From an uncultured Saprospirales bacterium (GTDB lineage Bacteria > Bacteroidota > Bacteroidia > Chitinophagales > JADIYW01), in the NCBI GenBank assembly GCA_938008535.1, contig CALLKF010000167.1:1-30523 (forward strand): a stretch of DNA of 30,523 nt. The letters are read 5' to 3'. The translations under genes were made by a program, and so were the position numbers. Numbering within the stretch: position 1 is the stretch's first letter; the number at the start of each line of letters is the position of its first letter. The notes beneath the pieces were generated by a model. The model did not search any database. It was not told where the DNA came from and saw only the letters and a list, made by a program, of their open reading frames with translations. Shown one piece after another: positions 7,660-15,551 of the stretch.

Positions 7660-8772
7660 ATGAAAAAACTATCTCTTTTAACTGTTCTTGTTCTAACTTT
7701 ATTTTCTGCTTGTAAAAAAGATGAAACCAAAACACCAGAAATTGTAATGCCAACTTCATATAATTTTGAAAATGTAAATATCAGTGGACAGGTTTTCAGA
7801 ATTAATATGTTATCTGAAATTGCGACTGAATTATCAAAAGGTAAAACACAAGTGCTAGATTTTACCAAATTAATGAATATGTACTCCAATACTGGAAATG
7901 CTTTTACTGATGCTGCATTAAATACTTCTGGAAAACAATTGCGTGACAAGACATTTGCAGATGATACTGCATTTTTTGTTTCTATGTTTAAAGCTGCTGC
8001 TGATAATAGTTTATCATTTGCAACATCAACTGCTGGAAATGGAACTGCTGGTTTGGCAACGTCAACAACAGACTTAACTAAAAAATATTTAGTTGATTCC
8101 AATGGTGTTGAGTATGCACAAATTCTTCAAAAAGGATTAATGGGTGCGATTTTCTATTATAGAATTGCAGAAGAATATACCACAAAAGACAAATTAAATC
8201 CAGCAGATAATAACACCGTAGTAGCTGGTGAAGGCACAGCCATGCAACATTATTGGGACGAAGCATTTGGTTATTTCGGCGTTCCAACTACATTTATTGC
8301 AGCTAAATATGATTCGTTCAATACAGCAAAAGCATTGAAGTTTTACGGTACTTATGTTTCAAAAGGCGCATTAGTTGGAACTACTGAAAACACGTTGAAA
8401 GCTTTTATTAAAGGTAGAGATGCCATCAACAGAAAAGATTATACAACAAGAGATGCTGCTGCGGTTGAAGTACGTAAGAACTTTGAATTAATAAATGCAT
8501 GTTCGTTTATTAGCTACATGAATCAGGCAAAAGTGGCTATTTCAGATTATGCTATCAAATGTCATACACTTTCTGAAGGATATGGTTTTTTTATTTCCTT
8601 GAAATATAATTCTGAAAGAAAAATCAGCCAAACAGATTTCAATGCTATTGATGCGAATTTTAAAAGAAATGGCAAATTATCGGTAGCACATTTAACTTTA
8701 ACAGAAATCAACACCATGATTGATAAGATAAGTCAAATCTATGGTTTAGATGCAGTTAAAGCAAACTTATAA
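7660..8772 (+). CDS. DUF4856 lipoprotein of an iron-related operon
   Basis: A 370-residue lipoprotein with signal peptide and lipidated cysteine C18 (LFSACKK). The rest matches my memory of the DUF4856 family of Bacteroidota. Features are the YNFENVNISGQ opening after the lipobox, a long helical region, LMGAIFYYRIAEEY (about residues 161-174), HYWDEAFGYFGVP (about 193-205), and a helical C-terminal half with ISYMNQAKVAISDY. The regular helices and the position before an imelysin gene suggest a helical-bundle fold related to imelysin, acting on the outer-membrane or periplasmic side in metal capture; this is inference from context. It is the first gene of the probable operon, 56 bases ahead of the imelysin gene, behind a promoter with an operator-like palindrome. 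Confidence 0.8.
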   Translation: MKKLSLLTVLVLTLFSACKKDETKTPEIVMPTSYNFENVNISGQVFRINMLSEIATELSKGKTQVLDFTKLMNMYSNTGNAFTDAALNTSGKQLRDKTFADDTAFFVSMFKAAADNSLSFATSTAGNGTAGLATSTTDLTKKYLVDSNGVEYAQILQKGLMGAIFYYRIAEEYTTKDKLNPADNNTVVAGEGTAMQHYWDEAFGYFGVPTTFIAAKYDSFNTAKALKFYGTYVSKGALVGTTENTLKAFIKGRDAINRKDYTTRDAAAVEVRKNFELINACSFISYMNQAKVAISDYAIKCHTLSEGYGFFISLKYNSERKISQTDFNAIDANFKRNGKLSVAHLTLTEINTMIDKISQIYGLDAVKANL

Positions 8773-8828
8773 CTAAAACAACATTTGAATCATTATCTTA
8801 GCAATCCAATAAAATAAATAATCACGAA

Positions 8829-9941
8829 ATGAAGTTGAATCAATATACCATACTGTTTTTAAGTTTGCTGCTATCCTTTTCTTGTGGTAAAAATGACGAT
8901 GTAGATAATTTTGGCAAGAAGGAAATGTTTACCAACTACGCTGACAACTTAATTTTGCCAGCATACACTACTTATGGTTCCAGCTTAACAACTTTGCAAA
9001 CTGCATTAAATGATTTCAAAACAACGTCTAATCTAACAACGCTTAATGAATTACAAAACGCATTTTTAGCTACTTATGAAAAATGGCAATCTTGCGAAAT
9101 TTATGAAAAAACAGATCCAGCCAATACTGTAATGGCCATCGAGAATATCAACTTTTATCCAACAAGAGAAGATAGTATAAACGCATACATTGCGCGAAAC
9201 GAAAATTCAACTACATTTATTAAATCCAGAAATAAAAATGATAAAGGTTTACCTGCAATCGAATATTTATTATTTAACAGAACAGGAAACAATCAGCAAA
9301 TTTTAGATAGATTCTCAACAGATATAAATGCTGATTCTTACAAAGCATATTTAACATCTTTAATTGCAAATTTGATTGAAATTAATACTACTATTTTATC
9401 AGATTGGAATACATCTTATAAATCTACTTTTATTGATAATATAGGTACAGATGCATCAGGTTCATTTAGTGTTATGGTAAATTCTATTGCACAACGCACT
9501 GATGATTTGAAACGTCATCAAGTTGGTATTCCAGCTGGTTATTCTGGAAATATAGCTACTGCAACTACTTATCCAAACGCAGTGCAAGCATATTATTCTA
9601 AAAAGAATATTGAGTATATGCTGTTAACATTAAACAACATGAAAGATGTGTTAAAAGGCAAAGCAACAACAGATGGTTTAGGTTTGTATGATTATCTGAA
9701 AACATTAAACGTTACCAGTACTTTTGGTGGAAATTTAGCAGATGATATTTTAGCACAAATTGATGTTTGTATTACTAAAGTAAATGATAGTGGCACCGAC
9801 TTTTCTGAGACAGTGGTGAGTAATAAACCAAAAGCAGATGCCTTGTTTTTAGAAACAAAAAAATTATTGGTATTGATAAAGGTAGATGTGCCTTCTGCGT
9901 TAGGTGTTTCTATTACATACACAGACAGCGACGGCGATTAA
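8829..9941 (+). CDS. Imelysin-like (EfeO-M75 type) lipoprotein
   Basis: A 370-residue lipoprotein: signal peptide, lipidated C19 (LSFSCGKN), then a helical protein. The imelysin family signature near FYPTREDSINAYIARN and the block KGLPAIEYLLFNR identify it. The family's GxHxxE motif is here G140-L-P142-A-I-E145, so the histidine is replaced by proline while the glutamate stays. Imelysins were first described as peptidases, but most are now viewed as periplasmic metal-binding proteins of iron uptake, such as the EfeO core and IrpA. Loss of the histidine argues against a peptidase and for a modified binding site. The gene sits between the DUF4856 gene and the carboxylase-like membrane protein, the latter 142 bases downstream. 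Confidence 0.85.
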   Translation: MKLNQYTILFLSLLLSFSCGKNDDVDNFGKKEMFTNYADNLILPAYTTYGSSLTTLQTALNDFKTTSNLTTLNELQNAFLATYEKWQSCEIYEKTDPANTVMAIENINFYPTREDSINAYIARNENSTTFIKSRNKNDKGLPAIEYLLFNRTGNNQQILDRFSTDINADSYKAYLTSLIANLIEINTTILSDWNTSYKSTFIDNIGTDASGSFSVMVNSIAQRTDDLKRHQVGIPAGYSGNIATATTYPNAVQAYYSKKNIEYMLLTLNNMKDVLKGKATTDGLGLYDYLKTLNVTSTFGGNLADDILAQIDVCITKVNDSGTDFSETVVSNKPKADALFLETKKLLVLIKVDVPSALGVSITYTDSDGD

Positions 9942-10083
9942 AAATTTATGTTTTTAAACCACTTAAGTTTTTAAATAAAGTTTAATTTATATGAAAACTT
10001 AGCTTTCTTTCTTTTTAAAAAATGAATTCTTTTTTATTTTCTTCTGTTTCTAAAGTTTCTTCAGTGGTTAATAATTTTTTCTC

Positions 10084-11409
10084 ATGTTAAAGATCAGAGA
10101 ATTCATTTTTCGTTCCGTTTCGATTGCACCACTTGCATCTTTCAGAATTTTATTTGGTGCCATGTTGTTATTCAGTACCATTCGTTTTTGGTTAAAACGT
10201 TGGATTGATTTATTATACATTCAACCAAAATTTTTCTTTGCATATGAAGGTTTTGAATGGATAAAACCACTTACCGGAAATGGAATGTATGTTGTTTTTG
10301 CATTGATGATACTTGCTACATTATGTATCATGCTTGGTTTTTTTTATAGAGTTGCAGCTATCTTATTTTTTTTCTTATTTACCTATGTTGAGTTACTCGA
10401 CAAAACAAACTATCTCAATCATTACTACTTTGTTAGTATTATAAGTTTGATGTTGTGTTTCTTGCCAGCCAATAAATATGCTTCGCTTGACGTAAGATTT
10501 GGCTTTACCAATAAGGCAACATTGATTCCATTTTGGTGCATTTGCATTATTCAATTACAAATAGGATTGGTCTATTTTTTTGCAGGAATTGCCAAAATAA
10601 ATTCGGATTGGTTGTTGCATGCACAACCTTTAAAGATATGGTTACAAAGCAGAGACTTTTTCCCAATCATTGGGTTTTTATTTAGTTATAAAATCACACC
10701 ATATATCTTTTCCTGGTTTGGAATGTTGTTTGATGTCAGCATTTTTTTCTTTCTGATCAATAAAAAAACAAGACCGTTTGCTTATGCAACAGTTGTTGTT
10801 TTTCACTTGCTAACTGGTTATTTATTTCAGATTGGTGTGTTTCCATATGTAATGATAGTCGCAACCTGGATTTTTTTTTCTGATGAGTTTCATCAAAAAT
10901 TTCTTTCTATAATTTATAAAGATGAAACTAAATCTGAGATTCATTATAAATCAAAATTTGCATCTTTATTTGTATTAGTTTTCATAATGCATTTTATCAT
11001 GCAAATCATTTTACCATTCAGATACTTATTATATCCAGATAAATTATTTTGGACCGAACAAGGTTATCGTTTTTCGTGGCGCGTGATGTTGATGGAAAAA
11101 AATGCGTATACTACTTTTGTGGTAAAAGATAAAACAGGAAAAATTGCCGAAGTACGAAACCGTGATTATCTAACACCACAACAAGAAAAACAAATGAGTA
11201 CGCAACCTGATATGATTTTACAATTTGCTCATTTTATCGCTAAAGAATACGAACAAAAAAAAGAATTTACAATCGCAGAAGTATATGTAGATAGTTACGC
11301 AGCATTAAATGGTCATCCAAGCCAACCTTTTATTGATAATACTATTGATTTAGCCAAACAACCTATTAACTTTGCACCGAAAAAATGGATATTGCCTTTT
11401 AAGAAATGA
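10084..11409 (+). CDS. Vitamin K-dependent gamma-carboxylase-like (HTTM) membrane enzyme
   Basis: A 441-residue membrane protein of the HTTM / VKGC family. It has about seven to eight hydrophobic segments between residues 15 and 320, then a 110-residue soluble tail. Two blocks align with the human carboxylase as I remember it. LDKTNYLNHYYF (H113) corresponds to the segment around His160. YFFAGIAKINSDWL (K171) corresponds to the one with the catalytic base Lys218. The tail also follows the human enzyme in order: FSWRVMLMEK, PDMILQFAHF, then LNGHPSQPFIDNTIDLA. The eukaryotic enzyme carboxylates Glu side chains using reduced vitamin K. Here the substrate is unknown; operon partners suggest a role in iron uptake. 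Its stop codon overlaps the receptor start by 4 bases (ATGA), implying translational coupling. Confidence 0.85.
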   Translation: MLKIREFIFRSVSIAPLASFRILFGAMLLFSTIRFWLKRWIDLLYIQPKFFFAYEGFEWIKPLTGNGMYVVFALMILATLCIMLGFFYRVAAILFFFLFTYVELLDKTNYLNHYYFVSIISLMLCFLPANKYASLDVRFGFTNKATLIPFWCICIIQLQIGLVYFFAGIAKINSDWLLHAQPLKIWLQSRDFFPIIGFLFSYKITPYIFSWFGMLFDVSIFFFLINKKTRPFAYATVVVFHLLTGYLFQIGVFPYVMIVATWIFFSDEFHQKFLSIIYKDETKSEIHYKSKFASLFVLVFIMHFIMQIILPFRYLLYPDKLFWTEQGYRFSWRVMLMEKNAYTTFVVKDKTGKIAEVRNRDYLTPQQEKQMSTQPDMILQFAHFIAKEYEQKKEFTIAEVYVDSYAALNGHPSQPFIDNTIDLAKQPINFAPKKWILPFKK

Positions 11410-13580
11410 AAATTTATACACAAATATTATTTTTACTTTTTGTATTGAATTGTAAAGCACAATCTATTGACTCATTGGCAATCACGAATGATTCCATGCA
11501 AGATCAAATTGATGAAGTAACTATTCAAGCAGAAAAGATGAAAGAAATTCGTTTAAAGAGTGTAGAAGGTACGGTGATTTTTGAAGGAAAAAAAACAGAA
11601 ATTGTCGACTTAACTAAACTTCAAGCAAATACAGCAACCAATAACGGCAGACAAATTTTTAGCAGAGTTGCTGGTTTAAATGTTTGGGAAAATGATGCAG
11701 CTGGTATGCAGTTAGGAATTGGCGCACGTGGTTTAAATCCAAATCGTTCTGCTGAGTTTAATATTCGTCAAAATGGCTACGACATTACGGCTGATGCTCT
11801 TGGCTATCCAGATGCTTATTTTACACCACCAACCGAAGCGATGGATAGAATTGAAATCGTTCGTGGCGCTGCTTCCTTGCAATTCGGCACGCAGTTTGGC
11901 GGTTTAATTAATTTTAAAACACATCAACCAATTGCTAAAAAATTTCAGCTAACTTCACAAATTACTGGTGGTTCTTTTGCAACCGTAAGCGCGTTTAATG
12001 CAATCGAAGGTACTTATAAAAAGTTTTCTTATTACGCTTATTACCAATACAAACATACCAAAGGTTGGCGACCAAATTCTCTGCTAAACGCACATACTGC
12101 CTTTGCCAATTTATCTTATCAAGTAAATAAAAAATTCAGCATTTCTGTTGAGTTTACACATCAAAATTATGTGATGCAACAACCTGGTGGTTTAACGGAT
12201 AATCAGTTTAAACAAAATCCAAAACAATCAACTCGTGAAAGAAACTGGTTTAGTATTAATTGGAATATTCCATCTTTAAAATTAGAATACAGACCGAATG
12301 AAAACATTAGATGGAATACTATTTTTTTTGGTTTAATTGGCTCCAGAAATGCACTTGGCTTTTTAAGCTTTGCAAATAGATCGGATGATTTAAGAAACAG
12401 AAATCTAATTAAAGATAAGTACAAAAATTTTGGACTAGAATATCGTGTGTTATATCAATATAGATTAGCAAAACAAACCTCATCATTAAGTGTTGGATTG
12501 CGTTATTTTACTGGCTTCACCAATAAACAACAAGGTTTAGGAAACGATGCTTCTGATGCTAATTTCAACTACTTAAATCCAACAGATTTAGAAAACTCTG
12601 ATTACCATTTTAATGGAAATAATTTGGCATTTTCTGCTGAAAATATTTTCAAAATTACCTCAAAATTCAGCATCACACCAGGCGCACGATTAGAAGTATT
12701 ATTTACGGATGTGAATGGTTATTACAAAACAGATTCTATTAGATTTAATGACGATAGAAACTACAAAAGAATTTTTCCGTTATTCGGTGTTGGCATTAGT
12801 TATAAAGCACATCATTTAGCAGAAATTTATGGTAATATTTCACAAAATTATCGCGGAATTAATTACACAGATTTGCGAATTACCAATCCAAATGTGCGTG
12901 TAGATCCAAACATTACCGATGAAAAAGGTTTTAATGGTGATATTGGTTTACGCGGTAAAAATGGCGAAAAATTCAATTACGATTTTAACTTTTTTGCTTT
13001 GTACTACAACAAAAAAGTGGGCTCCATTCAACAGGTAGATTCTGCATTTAATATTTATCGATTTAAAACCAATATTTCTAACTCAAGAAGCATAGGAATC
13101 GAATCTTTTGTGGAAGTTGATATTCTGAAATGCATCAATGAGAATTCCAATTTTGGCGTTTCCATTTTCTCTAATTTCACTTACACCAATGCAATCTATA
13201 TCAAATCAAAAAACAAACAAATTGAAAAAAAACAAGTAGAGTTTTCGCCGCAATTTATTTTTCGTGGAGGCATTGGCTTTAAGTATAAAACATTTGCAAT
13301 TAATTGGCAAATCTCTAATATTTCTAAACAATTTACAGATGCTACCAATGCAACTTATGCATCAACAGCAACCATTGGCATTATTCCAAAATATTATGTG
13401 ATGGATATTACCACTTCTTATACGTACAAATGGTTTAAGTTGAGTTGTTCAGTCAATAATCTATCCAACAATAAATATTTCACACGCAGAGCAGAAAGCT
13501 ATCCAGGTCCAGGCATCATTCCGAGCGATGGCATCGGTGTTTTCGGAACACTTGCTTTTAAATGGAGTACAAAAAATTGA
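11406..13580 (+). CDS. FecA-like TonB-dependent outer-membrane receptor
   Basis: A 724-residue outer-membrane transporter, probably for a ferric chelate. It starts with a signal peptide (to about KAQS, residue 20) and a short linker, then the plug domain: QIFSRVAGLNVWEND, IGARGLNPNRSAEFNIRQNG, DALGYPDAYFTPPTEAMDRI and EIVRGAASLQFGTQFGG. The RGLNPNRS...RQNGYDI...RGAASLQ-GTQFGG sequence is close to ferric dicitrate receptors of the FecA group. The 22-strand barrel follows and ends in the aromatic-terminated strand GTLAFKWSTKN. There is no N-terminal signalling domain, so it is unlikely to control an anti-sigma factor as E. coli FecA does, and no carboxypeptidase-like domain as in SusC. It is the last gene of the operon and overlaps the carboxylase-like gene. 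Confidence 0.9.
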   Translation: MKIYTQILFLLFVLNCKAQSIDSLAITNDSMQDQIDEVTIQAEKMKEIRLKSVEGTVIFEGKKTEIVDLTKLQANTATNNGRQIFSRVAGLNVWENDAAGMQLGIGARGLNPNRSAEFNIRQNGYDITADALGYPDAYFTPPTEAMDRIEIVRGAASLQFGTQFGGLINFKTHQPIAKKFQLTSQITGGSFATVSAFNAIEGTYKKFSYYAYYQYKHTKGWRPNSLLNAHTAFANLSYQVNKKFSISVEFTHQNYVMQQPGGLTDNQFKQNPKQSTRERNWFSINWNIPSLKLEYRPNENIRWNTIFFGLIGSRNALGFLSFANRSDDLRNRNLIKDKYKNFGLEYRVLYQYRLAKQTSSLSVGLRYFTGFTNKQQGLGNDASDANFNYLNPTDLENSDYHFNGNNLAFSAENIFKITSKFSITPGARLEVLFTDVNGYYKTDSIRFNDDRNYKRIFPLFGVGISYKAHHLAEIYGNISQNYRGINYTDLRITNPNVRVDPNITDEKGFNGDIGLRGKNGEKFNYDFNFFALYYNKKVGSIQQVDSAFNIYRFKTNISNSRSIGIESFVEVDILKCINENSNFGVSIFSNFTYTNAIYIKSKNKQIEKKQVEFSPQFIFRGGIGFKYKTFAINWQISNISKQFTDATNATYASTATIGIIPKYYVMDITTSYTYKWFKLSCSVNNLSNNKYFTRRAESYPGPGIIPSDGIGVFGTLAFKWSTKN

Positions 13581-13685
13581 TAAAATCTTATACTATTTTC
13601 ACATAAAAAATGATCATGATTAAACTAGTATACCTTTTCAGCTAATCTATAGTTTTTATCTCTTATCAGCTCTTTATTTTTATAG

Positions 13686-14693
13686 TTATAAAATAATATT
13701 ATTTTTTGGTTGAAGTGCTGCTGGTAAATCGGTTTCGCCAAGCATTTCGCGCATATCTATTTCGATAGTACGGCTCATTTGCGAAATTGGAACATCATTG
13801 GCGCTACCTTCAAACGGATTTTCTGTGCTTTCGCCAACTTGCTCTAAAGACGTATAAATCCATGAAATTAAAATACTAAACGGAATAACTAACCATACCA
13901 TATTTCCTTTCATAAATCCTTCAACAGTATCATTGAGTTTGTCAAATTCTTTCAACATGCCAAATGGCAACAAAATGCAAAATATTTTAATAAATAATGA
14001 ATTGATAGTTGCAAATTGTCTTGGATATGGAAAATTTTTTATTCGTTCGCTTCTTCCTTGTTGATCAAATAAATCTCTAATCATTTTTTGCATTTCAATA
14101 AATTGAATGCTATCTATTTCTTTATTCTCAAAAAGATGTTTAATTGTTTTACTTTGTAAACTCAAAAGTTGCGCGGCTCTATTTTTTGTAGATAAAATAT
14201 AGTTTAACTCTTCGTCTGACAGATATTTTGCCAATTCAGATTCTAAAGTTGTTTCACGTTCTGGAATTGCATAAAATTGTTGATATTCTTTATTGTAAAC
14301 TTTCGAACTAGTTTCCCAAGCTCGGCTGTCTCGCATTTGATAACGCAAAGCTGTCAACCACGCAAAATGCCTATAGACTAATTCTTTTGTTATTCTAGAA
14401 TTGTTAAAAAAATCTCGGCTCATGGTACCAAATGCTCTACTGTTATTTAATATCGAGCCCCAAATTTGTCTGGCTTCCCAGGTTCTGTTATACGTTTGTG
14501 TGTTTCTGAAACCAGCAATAAATGCAGTAGCAGTACCTAGTAAAGCCACTACAACCCAAGGAATCGAAATCCATTTTAAACCAAGTACTTCATAAATAAC
14601 AGTAGCGATAATTCCAATAAGAATAAGACGATAAATATTTCTTCTTGTCCAAATAATAAATTCCAAAAATGAGTATGATTTGCCTGCATGCAT
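13686..14693 (-). CDS. Bestrophin-family anion channel
   Basis: A 335-residue membrane protein of the bestrophin / UPF0187 (YneE-like) family, which forms pentameric chloride or mixed-ion channels. It begins with the family's basic amphipathic start and first helix (FIIWTRRNIYRLILIGIIAT). Then come GLKWISIPWVVVALLGTATA and the signature FRNTQTYNRTWEARQIWG (about residues 62-79), corresponding to the conserved YxRWWEaRxxWG block. Two late helices follow around residues 225-245 and 260-280, and the ENPFEGSANDVPI segment, where NPFG/ND-type motifs occur in the family. It lies one base downstream of the K+ channel gene, so the two are almost certainly co-transcribed. Ion selectivity cannot be read from sequence. 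Confidence 0.88.
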   Translation of the reverse strand: MHAGKSYSFLEFIIWTRRNIYRLILIGIIATVIYEVLGLKWISIPWVVVALLGTATAFIAGFRNTQTYNRTWEARQIWGSILNNSRAFGTMSRDFFNNSRITKELVYRHFAWLTALRYQMRDSRAWETSSKVYNKEYQQFYAIPERETTLESELAKYLSDEELNYILSTKNRAAQLLSLQSKTIKHLFENKEIDSIQFIEMQKMIRDLFDQQGRSERIKNFPYPRQFATINSLFIKIFCILLPFGMLKEFDKLNDTVEGFMKGNMVWLVIPFSILISWIYTSLEQVGESTENPFEGSANDVPISQMSRTIEIDMREMLGETDLPAALQPKNNIIL

Positions 14694-14694
14694 A

Positions 14695-15378
14695 TTAATT
14701 ATTGTTTGTTCGTGATGTAAATTTACTAATCAAAATACCAACCAAAACGACAGAATAAAATTGGCCAATAATTCCAAAAATAGAAGTTATGAGTTTGGTG
14801 TAATGTATGTTTGGTGTAATATCACCAAAACCGATACTGGTAATTGTAACACTGGAAAAATAAACTAAATCCATAAATACATTGGCTGAACTGGAAACAG
14901 AAAATGGATAATCAATTCCTTTAAATGCATTCGGAATACTGTAATAAAATCCTTGCAATAAAAAGGTGCTTATCTCTATCAATAATAAATAACCACAAAA
15001 TGCAGCTGTTAAAATATCTTTGTTGATATAACTTGGTTTTATTAAAAACCGCAAAACCTCTATAAATATAAATGCATAAAAAAAACAATAAGATATATTT
15101 AAGAATAACATAAAAATATAATTCTTTCCCAAAAACGGCACCAAAATAGGTAATAGAACTACTAATAAAAATAAAATATTTTTTATTCTATTTTTCCATT
15201 TTCCTTTTTCAATAAAAACACCAATACTTGCTATTCCTAAAACAACCATATTTGTTGGCCAAATTATTTTAGTATAGAATTCTAAATCAGTGAGCAAAAT
15301 ACCTATAAATAAATGCTGTATCAATGCTATAAACAAGAATTCATATTTGTATTTATGTAGAGATTGAAGGATGTTCAT
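14695..15378 (-). CDS. Six-helix potassium channel (pore-loop type)
   Basis: A 227-residue membrane protein with about six hydrophobic segments and a pore loop near the C-terminus. The selectivity filter is TSIGFGD in SSVTITSIGFGDITP, a close variant of the K+ channel TVGYGD. It is followed by the inner helix (KLITSIFGIIGQFYSVVLVG) and a short basic/Asn tail with no RCK or cyclic-nucleotide domain. The fourth segment has no row of arginines, so voltage sensing is unlikely. It is the first gene of a two-gene unit with bestrophin, separated by one base. A cation and an anion channel made together would allow coupled salt movement, for example in osmotic release; this is inference. The gene is divergent from the di-haem protein gene over 173 bases. 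Confidence 0.85.
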   Translation of the reverse strand: MNILQSLHKYKYEFLFIALIQHLFIGILLTDLEFYTKIIWPTNMVVLGIASIGVFIEKGKWKNRIKNILFLLVVLLPILVPFLGKNYIFMLFLNISYCFFYAFIFIEVLRFLIKPSYINKDILTAAFCGYLLLIEISTFLLQGFYYSIPNAFKGIDYPFSVSSSANVFMDLVYFSSVTITSIGFGDITPNIHYTKLITSIFGIIGQFYSVVLVGILISKFTSRTNNN

Positions 15379-15459
15379 TTTAATTTATACTATAAATTGG
15401 CGTGTTTTTTTGCAAGATATTAAAAATAGCTTTACGACAAGTAAATATATTTGTTGTTT

Positions 15460-15491
15460 TTGATAATTAGCATGCTTTATCATTATCTTTT
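15460..15491 (+). promoter_or_regulatory. Candidate promoter and operator of the di-haem protein gene
   Basis: TTG (15460-15462), 21 bases and TATCTTTT (15484-15491, last base off consensus) resemble a Bacteroidota promoter. The spacer is filled by an imperfect dyad, GATAA-TT-AGCATGCT-TTATC (15462-15481), centred on the perfect 8-bp palindrome AGCATGCT; a further ATTATC follows (15482-15487). The GATAAT/ATTATC ends resemble Fur-type half-sites. The start codon is about 60 bases downstream. Confidence 0.4.
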
Positions 15492-15551
15492 TCTTTCAGA
15501 TAATTTATCGTTTATAATTTTTAAATTGTATGTTTAATGTTTCTAAAATAA

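Noticed and set aside
7644..8102. Minus-strand frame of 152 codons opposite the DUF4856 gene
   Set aside because: Low-complexity shadow of a lipoprotein gene with a signal peptide and a good promoter on the other strand.
13581..13685. Terminator between the convergent receptor and bestrophin genes
   Set aside because: Only weak A/T-rich pairings such as TTTTATA-GT-TATAAAA are seen; not convincing.
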